Source: Pseudomonas azotoformans
GTDB lineage: Bacteria; Pseudomonadota; Gammaproteobacteria; Pseudomonadales; Pseudomonadaceae
Reading direction: 5' to 3'
Length of the DNA stretch: 64,000 nt
Assembly: GCF_001579805.1 (NCBI RefSeq)
Contig: NZ_CP014546.1
Location: 1,798,001 to 1,862,000, forward strand
The notes beneath the pieces were generated by a model that saw only the letters and a list, made by a program, of their open reading frames with translations, was not told where the DNA came from and ran no database searches. This document shows, one piece after another, positions 18,554-28,564 of this stretch; position 1 is the first letter of the stretch, and each line of letters begins with the position of its first letter. A program made the position numbers and the translations under genes.

Positions 18554-20358
18554 ACACTGCGGTCCTCGGACGGTTGCAGACTGACGCCCGGCGCACCGGC
18601 ACGCAATTTCAAGGTTAACAGCGCGCCGCCTTCCTTGTGGTTGGCAAACAGCAGTTCGCCGCCAAAGGCACGCATCAGGGTGTCACAGATTGCCAGCCCC
18701 AAGCCAAGCCCCTGGGTGCGGGTCTTGGTGGTGTAGAACGGCTCGCTGGCGCGGCCCAGGGCCTCCATGCAAAAGCCCGGGCCGTTGTCGCGAATGTACA
18801 GGTTGACGCCCTGTTCGGTGGTTTCGGCACTCAGCCAGAGTTTACGCGGCGGGCCTTTTTCGGTGAGCGCGTCGAGGGCGTTGGCCAGCAGGTTGCCCAG
18901 CACCTGACGCAGGCGGGTTTCACCGGCCTGGACCCACAGCGTCGCTTCGGGCAAATCGCGGATCAGCTCGACCTCCATCGACCGCCGCCGCTTGGCCAGC
19001 AACGCCAGTGCATCATCCAGGGCCGGTTGCAGGGCCACACTCTCGGGCGCATGGCGGTCGCGGCGGGCAAAGGCGCGCAGGTGGGCGATGATCGAGGCCA
19101 TGCGCCCGGTCAGCTCGCTGATCAGTTTGAGATTGCCCCGTGCATCGGTGGTGCGCTCATGGTCGAGCAGGATTTCAGCATTCTCTGCATAGCTGCGAAT
19201 CGCCGCCAGGGGCTGATTGAGTTCATGGCTGATGCTCGCCGACATGGTGCCCAGCGCCGACAGTTTGCCCGCCTGCACCAGGTCATCCTGGGCGCGTACC
19301 AACTCCTGCTGGGCGTGTTCGCGCTCCAGCACTTCCTGTTTCAGGCGCCGGTTGAGGCCTTCGAGGTCACTGGTCCGCTCCACCACCCGCGCTTCCAGCT
19401 CGCGACGGGCCTTGGCTTCGAACGCAATGCGTTCCAGGTAATGGCGGCGACGTTGCATCATCAAACCGAGCAGCAACATCAACACCAACAGCGTAGCGCC
19501 GCCCACGGCGACCACCGTGCGCACCGGGCGGTTGATCAGCGAGCGCGGCGCGAGGATTTCCACGTTCCAGCCGGTTTCGGCGATGGCCGTGGATTGGCGC
19601 AGCCAGGCGGTGTTGCTCAGGCTCAGCGGCTGTGGATCGCGGGTCGGGTAGGGCTGGATGGCGATGATGGCCTGGCGTTCTTCAGCCGTCAGTGGCCGGG
19701 TGGCGCGGAATCGCCATTGTGGGCGTGAGGTCAGGATCACCACGCCATTGTGGTCGGTGACCAGCAGTTGCTCCGGGGTGTTGCCCCACAGGCTTTCGGT
19801 GTGGTCCAGGTCGACCTTGACCACCAGCACGCCGATGATCGTATCGCCATCACGCACGGCGGCGGCGAAAAAGTAACCACGCTTGGCCGAGGTGGTGCCC
19901 AACCCGAAAAACCGCCCCAGGCGTCCGTCCATGGCCTCGCTGAAATAAGGCCGGAACGAGAAGTTGCGCCCGACGAAGCTGTCTTGCTTGTCCCAGTTGG
20001 ACGCGGCCAGGGTCTTGCCGGTGGTGTCCATCAGGTACATCACCTCCACCCCGGCCTGGGCGGCGACGTCCTTGAGCAGCAGGTTGGCGTTGACCAGGTT
20101 GGTGCTGACCCCAGGCGCATCCAGCGCGGTGCGCAAGGCCGGCAAGTCGCCGAGAATCTGCGGCAGCACCTCATAACGGTGCAGCGTGCCAAGTAAGTTG
20201 GCCACGTACAGGTCGAGGGTCTGGCGGTTCTGGCCGGCCAGCTCACTACGGTAATAACGCTCGGCCAGGTGCTCCAGCGGCCACAGCAGCGGTGCCAGGC
20301 ACAACGCCAACAAGGCGAGGCTGCGCCAGCGGGGTCTACGTGGGAGGGGTGGAGTCAT
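18550..20358 (-). CDS. dctB: C4-dicarboxylate sensor histidine kinase DctB
   Basis: 602 residues. An N-terminal transmembrane helix (about 12-28) and a second near 275-295 bracket a periplasmic double-Cache-type sensor. A coiled linker, a HisKA box (ISHELNQPLAAIRSYAENA) and an HATPase_c domain (NLLANALDAL; DNGPGF; GLGLGLAI) follow. The size and the coupled downstream dctD identify it as DctB, which senses succinate, fumarate and malate in the periplasm. Confidence 0.93.
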   Translation of the reverse strand: MTPPLPRRPRWRSLALLALCLAPLLWPLEHLAERYYRSELAGQNRQTLDLYVANLLGTLHRYEVLPQILGDLPALRTALDAPGVSTNLVNANLLLKDVAAQAGVEVMYLMDTTGKTLAASNWDKQDSFVGRNFSFRPYFSEAMDGRLGRFFGLGTTSAKRGYFFAAAVRDGDTIIGVLVVKVDLDHTESLWGNTPEQLLVTDHNGVVILTSRPQWRFRATRPLTAEERQAIIAIQPYPTRDPQPLSLSNTAWLRQSTAIAETGWNVEILAPRSLINRPVRTVVAVGGATLLVLMLLLGLMMQRRRHYLERIAFEAKARRELEARVVERTSDLEGLNRRLKQEVLEREHAQQELVRAQDDLVQAGKLSALGTMSASISHELNQPLAAIRSYAENAEILLDHERTTDARGNLKLISELTGRMASIIAHLRAFARRDRHAPESVALQPALDDALALLAKRRRSMEVELIRDLPEATLWVQAGETRLRQVLGNLLANALDALTEKGPPRKLWLSAETTEQGVNLYIRDNGPGFCMEALGRASEPFYTTKTRTQGLGLGLAICDTLMRAFGGELLFANHKEGGALLTLKLRAGAPGVSLQPSEDRSV

Positions 20359-20394
20359 GGGAGTCGTGCGCCTGTGGGTACAGGCGCATTATGC

Positions 20395-21276
20395 CTAGTG
20401 CAGCTCTGCAAGACACTCGCGCAATGCGTCTTGCCAGTGGGGCAGGCTGACGTGCCATTGCTGCCGCAGACGGCTGCAATCGAGACGCGAGTTCAGCGGG
20501 CGCTTGGCGGGTGTTGGATAAGCGCTAGAAGGGATCGGCTCCAGTTCGGCGCAGACCTTTCCCTGTTTGCGCAGGTGCTCGCCAATGGCCTCGGCAAAAC
20601 CGAACCATGAGGTTTCGCCTGCGGCGGTCAGGTGGTAGAGACCCCATTCCCCTGATTTGCCGGCTTGCCAGCGCTCGATCAATGCACGCGTGCTGTTGGC
20701 AATGCTGCCGGCCCAGGTCGGCGCGCCGATCTGGTCGGCAACGATGCGCAGTTGTGGCTTCTCCTGCAGCAAGCGCTGCATGGTCAGCAGGAAGTTCTTG
20801 CCGTGGTTGGAGTAGACCCAACTGGTGCGCAGGATCAGGTATTGGCCGCCGACGGCCGCAATGGCCTGCTCGCCGGCCAGTTTGCTCTGGCCGTAGACGC
20901 CCAGCGGGTTTGGCGTATCGGCTTCGGTGTAGGGCGCTGGCTTGCTGCCGTCGAACACGTAGTCGGTGGAATAGTGGATCAGCGGGATGCCTAGGGTTTT
21001 GGCTTCCTCCGCGAGAGCACCGGGGGCAATGGCGTTGATGGCGAAGGCGGCGTCCGGCTCGCTTTCGGCCAGATCGACCGCAGTGTGGGCAGCGGCGTTG
21101 ATGATCAGGTCGGGACGATGGTTGCGCACTTGCTGGCGAATGTGGTCTGCGTTAGCCAGGTCAAGCTGGCTGCGGCCCAGAACCACGAGTTCGCCCAGGC
21201 CTTGGAGCCGAGTTTGCAGTTCATGGGAGACTTGGCCGTGTTGGCCGGTGATGAGAATTTTCAAGGACGCGGTCAT
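20395..21276 (-). CDS. rfbD: dTDP-4-dehydrorhamnose reductase RfbD/RmlD
   Basis: 293 residues from [11 protein letters not shown] at 21276; the longer open frame upstream overlaps rfbC and is not credible. It has the NAD(P)-binding motif ITGQHGQVSHEL and the SDR catalytic YGQSK tetrad piece (GVYGQSKLAGEQA). It makes dTDP-L-rhamnose in the last step of the pathway. Last gene of the rfbBACD operon, with an ATGA overlap with rfbC. Confidence 0.93.
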   Translation of the reverse strand: MTASLKILITGQHGQVSHELQTRLQGLGELVVLGRSQLDLANADHIRQQVRNHRPDLIINAAAHTAVDLAESEPDAAFAINAIAPGALAEEAKTLGIPLIHYSTDYVFDGSKPAPYTEADTPNPLGVYGQSKLAGEQAIAAVGGQYLILRTSWVYSNHGKNFLLTMQRLLQEKPQLRIVADQIGAPTWAGSIANSTRALIERWQAGKSGEWGLYHLTAAGETSWFGFAEAIGEHLRKQGKVCAELEPIPSSAYPTPAKRPLNSRLDCSRLRQQWHVSLPHWQDALRECLAELH

Positions 21277-21818
21277 GGAAACAGATCCGCATCTCTGAGG
21301 CTTATGCCGTTTTGATCCTTGGCGGATAAGGTTGGGGAACCGTTGAGTTGCCAGTCGATATTGAGTTCTGGATCGTCCCAGCGGATGCAGCGTTCGGCAG
21401 AGGGGGTGTAGTAGTCGGTTGTCTTGTAGAGGAACTCGGCGTATTCGCTGAGCACTACAAAGCCATGGGCAAACCCCGGAGGAATCCACAGTTGGCGGCT
21501 GTTGTTCGCAGATAACCGCACGCCTGCCCACTTGCCGAATGCCGGTGAACTGCGGCGGATATCGACCGCTACATCCAATACTTCCCCGGCAGTCACACGC
21601 ACCAGCTTGCCTTGGGCGTGTTCCACTTGGTAGTGCAGGCCCCGCAACACGCCTCGTTGCGAACGTGAGTGGTTGTCCTGCACAAACTCTTGTTGCAGCC
21701 CGGTAGCGTGGGCAAAGTCCCGGGCATTGAAACTCTCATAGAAAAAACCGCGTTCATCGCCAAAAACCTTCGGCTCGATGATCAAAACACCGGGCAACTC
21801 AGTGGCGGATACATTCAT
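21273..21818 (-). CDS. rfbC: dTDP-4-dehydrorhamnose 3,5-epimerase RfbC/RmlC
   Basis: 181 residues from [10 protein letters not shown], the family's usual length; an upstream extension in the same frame overlaps rfbA and is rejected. RmlC cupin features include [11 protein letters not shown], the catalytic His in LRGLHYQ, and [21 protein letters not shown]. The start lies 20 bases inside the end of rfbA, and its stop overlaps the rfbD start. Confidence 0.94.
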   Translation of the reverse strand: MNVSATELPGVLIIEPKVFGDERGFFYESFNARDFAHATGLQQEFVQDNHSRSQRGVLRGLHYQVEHAQGKLVRVTAGEVLDVAVDIRRSSPAFGKWAGVRLSANNSRQLWIPPGFAHGFVVLSEYAEFLYKTTDYYTPSAERCIRWDDPELNIDWQLNGSPTLSAKDQNGISLRDADLFP

Positions 21819-22692
21819 ATGGATTATCCCCTGCGAGGGTGAACAAGTATTGACCATAGCCGGTCTTGCCAAAATATTTGGCCCGTTCCAGCAAATACTC
21901 ACGATCAATCCAGCGATTCTGGTAAGCAATTTCTTCCAGGCATGCCACTTTCAGGCCCTGGCGGTGTTCAATGGTTTGCACATACAGCGAGGCTTCCAGC
22001 AGGCTGTCGTGGGTGCCGGTATCGAGCCAGGCGAAACCTCGGCCGAAGCGTTCCACATGAAGGTCGCCGCGCTTGAGGTAGGCGTTGTTCACGTCCGTGA
22101 TCTCCAGCTCGCCGCGGTGCGAGGGCTTGACCGCCTTGGCGATGTCGATCACGTCGTTGTCGTAGAAGTACAGGCCGGTTACGGCATAGGGTGACTTCGG
22201 CTTGAGAGGCTTTTCTTCGATGGAGAGGGCCCGGCCTTCCTGGTCGAAATCGATCACGCCAAAACGCTCCGGGTCCTTGACCCAGTAGCCGAATACCGTG
22301 GCGCCGGAAGGACGCTTGGCTGCTGCACGTAGTTGATCGCCGAAATACGCACCGTGGAAAATGTTGTCGCCCAGGATCAGGCAGACAGGATCAGTGCCTA
22401 TGAATTCTTCGCCGATGATAAATGCCTGGGCCAGACCATCCGGAGAGGGTTGTTCCGCATAGCTGAACCGCACCCCGAACTGGCTGCCATCCCCGAGCAG
22501 GTTGCGGTACTGGGGTAAATCCACCGGGGTGGAAATTATCAGGATGTCCTTGATGCCCGCCAGCATCAGTACCGAGATCGGGTAGTAGATCATCGGCTTG
22601 TCATACACCGGCAGCAATTGCTTGGACACGCCCAGGGTAATGGGGTGCAAACGGGTGCCTGAGCCACCGGCCAATACGATTCCCTTCATCAT
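21799..22692 (-). CDS. rfbA: glucose-1-phosphate thymidylyltransferase RfbA/RmlA
   Basis: 297 residues. Nucleotidyltransferase motif [11 protein letters not shown] at the N-terminus, followed by [21 protein letters not shown] and LGDNIFHG, all diagnostic of RmlA. It forms dTDP-glucose from glucose-1-phosphate and dTTP. It starts within the ATGA overlap with rfbB. Confidence 0.96.
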   Translation of the reverse strand: MMKGIVLAGGSGTRLHPITLGVSKQLLPVYDKPMIYYPISVLMLAGIKDILIISTPVDLPQYRNLLGDGSQFGVRFSYAEQPSPDGLAQAFIIGEEFIGTDPVCLILGDNIFHGAYFGDQLRAAAKRPSGATVFGYWVKDPERFGVIDFDQEGRALSIEEKPLKPKSPYAVTGLYFYDNDVIDIAKAVKPSHRGELEITDVNNAYLKRGDLHVERFGRGFAWLDTGTHDSLLEASLYVQTIEHRQGLKVACLEEIAYQNRWIDREYLLERAKYFGKTGYGQYLFTLAGDNPYECIRH

Positions 22693-23771
22693 GCAATCAG
22701 ATCCTTCATGTCGGTATTGCCCAATCGTTCACCCTGATAACTACCGTCCTGCACCCTGCGGCACCACTCCAGGTTATCGAGGTACCACTGCACGGTCTTG
22801 CGCAGACCGGTCTCGAAGGTTTCCTCAGGAACCCAGCCTAGCTCACGTTCGATCTTGCTGGCATCGATTGCATAACGCTGATCGTGGCCTGGGCGGTCTT
22901 TGACGAACGTGATCAGGTCGGTGAACCGCTCGACGCCGGAGGGGCGTTGTGGTGCCAATTCTTCCAGCAAACCACAGATGCCGCGTACGACGTCGATGTT
23001 TTTTTGCTCATTGTGGCCACCGATATTGTAGGTCTCGCCAACGACACCTTCGGTTACAACCTTCAGCAATGCGCGCGCATGGTCTTCTACGAAGAGCCAG
23101 TCACGCACCTGTAAACCATCACCATAGACCGGGAGTGGCTTGCCGGCGAGTGCGTTGAGTATTACCAGCGGAATCAGCTTCTCCGGGAAGTGGAACGGCC
23201 CGTAGTTGTTTGAGCAGTTGGTCAGCAAGACGGGCAGGCCGTAGGTACGCTGCCATGCGCGCACCAAGTGATCGGACGCAGCTTTGCTGGCCGAGTAGGG
23301 CGAGCTGGGTGCGTACGGGGTGGTCTCGGTGAACAGGTCGTCTACGCCATGCAGGTCGCCATACACTTCGTCGGTCGAGATGTGGTGGAAACGAAAGGCG
23401 CTCTTGGCCGGCTCTGCCAACCTGTGCCAATAAGCGCGGGCAGCTTCCAGCAGGCTGTAGGTGCCGACGATATTGGTCTGGATAAAGTCCGATGGACCGT
23501 CAATGGATCGGTCGACATGAGACTCTGCCGCCAAATGCATGATCGCCTGGGGCTCGAAGCGCTCCAGCACGGTACTGACGGCGGCCTGGTCGATGATATC
23601 GGCTTGGACAAACTCATAGCGGCTGTTGGACGCGATGCTGCTCAGCGACTCCAGGTTACCGGCGTAAGTGAGTTTGTCCAGGTTGAGCACTTCGTGCTCG
23701 GTATGTTGAATCAGGTGGCGGATCAGGGCGGAGCCGATAAACCCGGCGCCACCGGTGATGAGAATGCGCAT
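22689..23771 (-). CDS. rfbB: dTDP-glucose 4,6-dehydratase RfbB/RmlB
   Basis: 360 residues from [19 protein letters not shown] at 23771; a further in-frame ATG upstream gives an implausible leader. Extended SDR with GGAGFIGS for NAD binding, a TDEVYGD loop and the catalytic [13 protein letters not shown]. First gene of the rhamnose operon, which supplies L-rhamnose for lipopolysaccharide or rhamnolipid. Confidence 0.96.
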   Translation of the reverse strand: MRILITGGAGFIGSALIRHLIQHTEHEVLNLDKLTYAGNLESLSSIASNSRYEFVQADIIDQAAVSTVLERFEPQAIMHLAAESHVDRSIDGPSDFIQTNIVGTYSLLEAARAYWHRLAEPAKSAFRFHHISTDEVYGDLHGVDDLFTETTPYAPSSPYSASKAASDHLVRAWQRTYGLPVLLTNCSNNYGPFHFPEKLIPLVILNALAGKPLPVYGDGLQVRDWLFVEDHARALLKVVTEGVVGETYNIGGHNEQKNIDVVRGICGLLEELAPQRPSGVERFTDLITFVKDRPGHDQRYAIDASKIERELGWVPEETFETGLRKTVQWYLDNLEWCRRVQDGSYQGERLGNTDMKDLIA

Positions 23772-23923
23772 GTCGGAGGGCCTTTTCCTTAGACGGACAT
23801 CAAGCGAGTGAAGCATAGCTTGAGTTGTGTGGCGGTCAGGAGCAAGTGCGGCATGCCTCAGGGGTTGCCTAATCCCCCTGAACAATGGCGATATACACGC
23901 CTAAAAAAGCCGAGGCCAACCCC

Positions 23924-26824
23924 ATGCTGCTCGCCACCCTGATCCATCGCGCCAGTCTACCCTGCCCGCAAGTAGGCCCCGACCAGGCGGCTCGGTTGCT
24001 CGAACAGCATTACGGCCTCACTGGCACCTTGCAATCATTGGGCAGCCAACAAGACCTCAACTACAAAGTCGACAGCCCTCGCGGCCGGTTTGTTCTGAAA
24101 ATCTGCCGGGGTGACTACGCCGCGTTAGAGCTGCACGCCCAACACGCCGCACTCAATAGCCTGCAGGCTGTACGCGTACCCAAGGTCATCAAGTCCTTGA
24201 CGGGGGACGAGCTGTTGACCCTGAGCCTCGACGGCCAGGCCCTGCACGTGCGGGTGCTGGACTATATCGATGGCCAGCCGTTGACCCATCTGCCTCACCT
24301 GGGGCGCAGGGTGATCGCCGGGTTTGGTGACCTGTGTGGGCGCATGAGTCAGGCGCTGGCGCGGTTCGAGCATCCGGGCCTGGACCGCACGCTGCAATGG
24401 GACCCGCGCCACGCGCAGGCTTTGATCAAGCATCTGCTGGCGACGCTGGACAATCTTGCGCACCGCCCGGCACTGGAGCAAGTGGCCGAGCAGGTCGAAA
24501 AGCGTATCCGACCCCTGGCCGATCACCTGCCTTGGCAAGCGGTGCATATGGACATCACTGACGACAACGTGGTGTGGCAACGTGATGCTCAACGTCATTG
24601 GCAACTTCAAGGCGTGATCGATTTCGGTGACCTCGTGCACACCTGGCGCATTGCCGATCTGTCGGTGACTTGTGCGGCATTGCTGCACCACGCCGACGGC
24701 GATCCCTTTGCGATCTTGCCGGCGATCCAGGCGTGTCACGCGGTGACGCCGTTGCAGCACGAAGAATTGCAGGCGCTGTGGCCGCTGATTGTCGCCCGTG
24801 CGGCGGTGCTGGTGTTGAGCAGTGAGCAGCAGCAACGCTTGGATCCGGATAACAGTTACCTGCTGAAAAACGCCGAGCATGAGTGGGAAATCTTCCACGT
24901 GGCGACGTCAGTGCCGTTTGAGTTGATGGAGGCGGCGATTCTGGGATGTGTCAGTCAGGCGCCCGCACCGATCGCCAGCCAGGGTTTTGCGCCCTTGTTG
25001 CCGGGGTTGGTGGGGCGCGAGTTTGCGTTGATCGACCTGGGCGTCCTCAGCCCGCATTTTGAGGCAGGAAACTGGGAGCAATCCGGCATTGATCAGCGCC
25101 TGTTACAGGAAGCAGCGGCGGTGCATGGCCTGGCGGCGAGTCGTTATGGGCAATACCGTTTGTCGCGTACCGAGGCCGACAGCGCGAATGAGCCAGAGAC
25201 GTTCCCGCTGCATGTCGAACTGCACGTGCCGTTGGGTACCTCCGTCGAAGCGCCGTTTGCAGGTGTTGTGCGACGGGACGCCCACGGTGAGCTGCAGGTA
25301 CACAGCAGCGAGGCAAGCGTGCGGCTATGGGGCGTTAAAGCACAGCTTCAGCCAGGTGCTGCGGTGCTGAAGGGCCAGGTGATCGGTGAGGTCGAAGGCC
25401 CGCTCACCGTGCAATTATGCCGTTTTGACTGCCCCGCCCCGCTGTTCTGCACACCTTCCCGGGCACAGGCTTGGCAAACGCTGTGCCCATCGCCGGCCGC
25501 GTTGTTGGGGCTGGCCTGCGATGCCGAGCCCGAGCTGGACCCCGAGGCCCTGCTGGCCCGTCGCGACGCCAGTTTCGCCCGTTCGCAAAAGCATTATTAC
25601 GTCGACCCGCCGCGCATCGAACGTGGCTGGCGCAACCATCTGATCGATATGCAGGGCCGTTCCTACCTGGACATGCTCAACAACGTCGCAGTGTTGGGCC
25701 ACGGCCACCCGCGGATGGCGGCGGTGGCGGCGCGGCAGTGGTCGTTGCTCAATACCAACTCGCGTTTCCACTACGCGGCGATTGCCGAGTTTTCCGAGCG
25801 CTTGCTGGCGCTGGCGCCTGAGGGCATGGACCGGGTATTCCTGGTCAACAGCGGCACTGAGGCCAATGACCTGGCGATCCGCCTGGCCTGGGCCTACAGC
25901 GGCGGGCGCGACATGCTCAGCGTGCTGGAGGCTTACCATGGCTGGTCGGTGGCGGCGGACGCGGTGTCCACCTCGATTGCCGATAACCCTCAGGCATTGA
26001 GCAGCCGTCCGGACTGGGTACACCCGGTGACCGCGCCCAATACTTATCGAGGCGAGTTCCGTGGGCAGGACAGTGCGCCGGATTACGTACGAAGCGTGGA
26101 ACACAACCTGGCGAAAATCGCCGCGAGCAAACGCCAACTGGCGGGTTTCATCTGCGAGCCGGTGTATGGCAATGCCGGTGGTATCTCGTTGCCGCCGGGC
26201 TATTTGCAGGAGGTGTACGGACTTGTCCGCGCCCAGGGCGGCGTGTGCATCGCCGATGAAGTGCAAGTGGGTTACGGCCGGATGGGGCATTTTTTCTGGG
26301 GCTTTGAAGAACAGGGCGTGGTGCCCGATATCATTACCATGGCCAAGGGCATGGGCAATGGCCAGCCGCTGGGCGCGGTGATTACCCGGCGTGAAATTGC
26401 CGAAGCGCTGGAGGCCGAAGGTTACTTTTTCTCGTCGTCGGGAGGCAGTCCTGTCAGTTGCCGCATTGGCATGGCGGTGCTGGATGTAATGGAAGAGGAA
26501 AATCTGTGGGAAAACGCCCAGGTGGTTGGCGGGCATTTCAAGGCAAGGTTGGAGGAACTGATTGATCGTCATCCATTAGTCGGTGCCGTCCATGGTTCCG
26601 GTTTTTACCTCGGGCTGGAGTTGGTGCGCGACCGGCAAACCCTGGAACCGGCCACCGAAGAAACCACGTTGCTGTGTGATCGCCTGCGGGAGCTGGGGAT
26701 TTTCATGCAGCCCACGGGTGACTATTTGAACATTCTCAAGATCAAGCCGCCGATGGTCACGTCCCGGCGTAGTGTGGATTTTTTCGTCGACATGCTGTCG
26801 AAGGTGCTCGATGAGCAACTGTGA
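23924..26824 (+). CDS. three-domain phosphotransferase / M23-like / class III aminotransferase
   Basis: 966 residues from the ATG at 23924, which has GAGG 8 bases upstream; an ATG at 23885 has no ribosome site. Domain 1 (about 1-320) is an APH-type kinase with HMDITDDNVVW and GVIDFGDL. Domain 2 (about 420-500) resembles a peptidase M23/biotinyl-like beta domain (VPLGTSVEAPFAGVVRR) but lacks the HxxxD and HxH zinc ligands, so it is probably structural. Domain 3 (about 535-966) is a class III PLP enzyme with EAYHGW and the PLP lysine in MAKGMGNGQPLG. Its closest characterised type is the ethanolamine-phosphate phospho-lyase/AGXT2L family. The role is not known; it sits 124 bases before aguA. 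Confidence 0.85.
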   Translation: MLLATLIHRASLPCPQVGPDQAARLLEQHYGLTGTLQSLGSQQDLNYKVDSPRGRFVLKICRGDYAALELHAQHAALNSLQAVRVPKVIKSLTGDELLTLSLDGQALHVRVLDYIDGQPLTHLPHLGRRVIAGFGDLCGRMSQALARFEHPGLDRTLQWDPRHAQALIKHLLATLDNLAHRPALEQVAEQVEKRIRPLADHLPWQAVHMDITDDNVVWQRDAQRHWQLQGVIDFGDLVHTWRIADLSVTCAALLHHADGDPFAILPAIQACHAVTPLQHEELQALWPLIVARAAVLVLSSEQQQRLDPDNSYLLKNAEHEWEIFHVATSVPFELMEAAILGCVSQAPAPIASQGFAPLLPGLVGREFALIDLGVLSPHFEAGNWEQSGIDQRLLQEAAAVHGLAASRYGQYRLSRTEADSANEPETFPLHVELHVPLGTSVEAPFAGVVRRDAHGELQVHSSEASVRLWGVKAQLQPGAAVLKGQVIGEVEGPLTVQLCRFDCPAPLFCTPSRAQAWQTLCPSPAALLGLACDAEPELDPEALLARRDASFARSQKHYYVDPPRIERGWRNHLIDMQGRSYLDMLNNVAVLGHGHPRMAAVAARQWSLLNTNSRFHYAAIAEFSERLLALAPEGMDRVFLVNSGTEANDLAIRLAWAYSGGRDMLSVLEAYHGWSVAADAVSTSIADNPQALSSRPDWVHPVTAPNTYRGEFRGQDSAPDYVRSVEHNLAKIAASKRQLAGFICEPVYGNAGGISLPPGYLQEVYGLVRAQGGVCIADEVQVGYGRMGHFFWGFEEQGVVPDIITMAKGMGNGQPLGAVITRREIAEALEAEGYFFSSSGGSPVSCRIGMAVLDVMEEENLWENAQVVGGHFKARLEELIDRHPLVGAVHGSGFYLGLELVRDRQTLEPATEETTLLCDRLRELGIFMQPTGDYLNILKIKPPMVTSRRSVDFFVDMLSKVLDEQL

Positions 26825-26948
26825 TTAATCGATTGTTATCGGCTAATCATTGTAATATTCACCCGCTATCATCCTAAGTTGCTTTTAAAGCCGATTTTTA
26901 TCCGCTATAAAGTCGGCCTTCACCCCCCCATTCGGAGTCCTGATCGCC

Positions 26949-28055
26949 ATGACCACCCTGCACAGCACCCCCCGCGCCGATGGCTTTCATATGCCTGCCG
27001 AATGGGCGCCACAGACCCAGACCTGGATGATCTGGCCTGAGCGCCCGGACAACTGGCGCCTGGGTGGCAAACCGGCGCAAGCCGCTCATGTGGCGGTGGC
27101 CAAGGCCATTGCTCGGTTTGAACCGGTCACCGTGGCGGTATCCGCCGGCCAGTACGAAAATGCCCGCGCACGCCTGGATGTGCCGAATATCCGCGTGGTC
27201 GAGATGTCCAGCGATGACGCCTGGGTGCGCGACACCGGCCCAACCTTCGTGATCAACAACAATGGCGAAGTGCGCGGCGTGAACTGGGACTTCAATGCCT
27301 GGGGCGGTTTTGATGGTGGCCTGTATTCGCCGTGGAACCGCGACGCCCAGGTCGGCGGCAAGATCCTCGAAATCGAACGCGCACCGCGCTATCGCACCGA
27401 AGGCTTTGTGCTGGAAGGCGGCTCGATCCATGTGGACGGCGAAGGCACCCTGATCACCACTGAAGAATGCCTGCTCAACCGCAATCGCAACCCACACCTC
27501 GGTCGTGCCGAGATCGAAGCCGTGCTGAGTGCCAATCTGGCTGTGGATAAAATCATCTGGCTGCCGGACGGTCTGTTCAACGACGAAACCGACGGCCATG
27601 TGGATAACTTCTGCTGCTACGTGCGCCCAGGCGAAGTGCTGCTGGCCTGGACCGACGACCCGCAAGACCCGAACTACGCGCGTTGCCACGCCGCCATGGA
27701 CGTGCTGCAAAGCAGCACCGACGCCCAGGGACGCTCGTTCACAGTGCATAAAATGCCGATCCCAGGCCCGCTGTACGCGACCGAGGAAGAATGCGCGGGC
27801 GTCGACCCGGTTGACGGCAGCCAGGAGCGCAATCCGACCGTGCGGCTGGCCGGTTCCTACGTCAACTTCCTGATCGTCAACGGCGGCATCATCGCGCCGA
27901 GCTTCGACGACCCGCTGGACAGCCAGGCCAAGGCCATCCTGCAGGACCTGTTCCCGCAGCATGAAGTGGTGATGGTGCCGGGCCGCGAACTGTTACTGGG
28001 TGGCGGCAATATCCATTGCCTGACCCAACAGCAGCCAGCGCCGCACAAAAATTGA
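26949..28055 (+). CDS. aguA: agmatine deiminase AguA
   Basis: 368 residues, normal for AguA. Converts agmatine to N-carbamoylputrescine in polyamine synthesis and arginine breakdown. Catalytic Cys357 lies in the C-terminal [11 protein letters not shown] motif. The N-terminal WPERPDNWR and [10 protein letters not shown] segments are diagnostic. A GGAG ribosome site precedes the ATG. The usual partner aguB is not adjacent in this window; the neighbour upstream is the kinase/aminotransferase fusion. Confidence 0.96.
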   Translation: MTTLHSTPRADGFHMPAEWAPQTQTWMIWPERPDNWRLGGKPAQAAHVAVAKAIARFEPVTVAVSAGQYENARARLDVPNIRVVEMSSDDAWVRDTGPTFVINNNGEVRGVNWDFNAWGGFDGGLYSPWNRDAQVGGKILEIERAPRYRTEGFVLEGGSIHVDGEGTLITTEECLLNRNRNPHLGRAEIEAVLSANLAVDKIIWLPDGLFNDETDGHVDNFCCYVRPGEVLLAWTDDPQDPNYARCHAAMDVLQSSTDAQGRSFTVHKMPIPGPLYATEEECAGVDPVDGSQERNPTVRLAGSYVNFLIVNGGIIAPSFDDPLDSQAKAILQDLFPQHEVVMVPGRELLLGGGNIHCLTQQQPAPHKN

Positions 28056-28115
28056 GTGCAGTTGTAACAGCACCATGACGACGAACCGGCGCTGATCGGT
28101 TCAGGCGTCCACAAC

Positions 28116-28149
28116 AAGCCCGCGGCCCAGACAGGTCGCGGGCTTTTTT
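28116..28149 (+). terminator. intrinsic terminator of aguA
   Basis: Perfect 9-base stem AAGCCCGCG/CGCGGGCTT with a 12-base loop and a T run, 60 bases past the aguA stop. Confidence 0.9.
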
Positions 28150-28177
28150 GTGTCCAAACGCCTATGGGCCCGAGACA

Positions 28178-28194
28178 TTGGCATAGCTCTTGTA
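28178..28194 (+). promoter_or_regulatory. possible sigma-54 promoter
   Basis: TTGGCATAGCTCTTGTA fits the -24/-12 pattern TGGCAY-N5-TTGCW except for T in place of C in the -12 TTGC. It lies 96 bases before the small gene at 28290. No enhancer-binding protein site was identified, so this is tentative. Confidence 0.35.
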
Positions 28195-28289
28195 TCGCCG
28201 TTGTGACAGTAGCCCAAGGCGATGACTGCGCAGTTCTGTCATAAACCTTGAGTAAGTTAGCCGCTCACGCAGTAGGAGAGAGCGCTGAA

Positions 28290-28505
28290 ATGAATGCCGA
28301 TATCAACCTGATGTACACGCGCACGTTCCACCCTTTGCGGGTCAACGGCGACGCGATCCATGCGCTGGCGCTCTGGTTGAAGGAAAACGGCTCGCGGCAG
28401 ATCAGGCAACCGCCTGACCTGCGCAGCGTGATGAGTGAACGTTACCCGGCGGGGTTGTTCAGTGAGGATGAAGTGCACGCGCTGTGTGAGTTAATGAATA
28501 ACTAA
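28290..28505 (+). CDS. small conserved-looking protein of unknown function
   Basis: 71 residues from the ATG at 28290, which has GGAGAG 9 bases upstream; an in-frame start at 28248 lacks a site. The protein is charged, with no signal or membrane segment (RVNGDAIHALALWLKENGSRQ... FSEDEVHALCELMNN). I do not recognise a family. It follows the aguA terminator, so it has its own promoter, perhaps the sigma-54-like site above. Confidence 0.6.
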   Translation: MNADINLMYTRTFHPLRVNGDAIHALALWLKENGSRQIRQPPDLRSVMSERYPAGLFSEDEVHALCELMNN

Positions 28506-28523
28506 AGGAACACCAAAATCAAA

Positions 28524-28551
28524 TGTGGGAGCAGGCAAGCCAGCTCCCACA
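28524..28551. repeat. REP-type palindrome
   Basis: TGTGGGAGC and GCTCCCACA (perfect 9-base arms) flank a 10-base centre. This TGTGGGAGC... palindrome is a common interspersed element in P. fluorescens. It lies between the 3' ends of the convergent small gene and the TonB receptor gene and may also slow transcription there. Confidence 0.6.
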
Positions 28552-28564
28552 CGGACCGTGTTCT

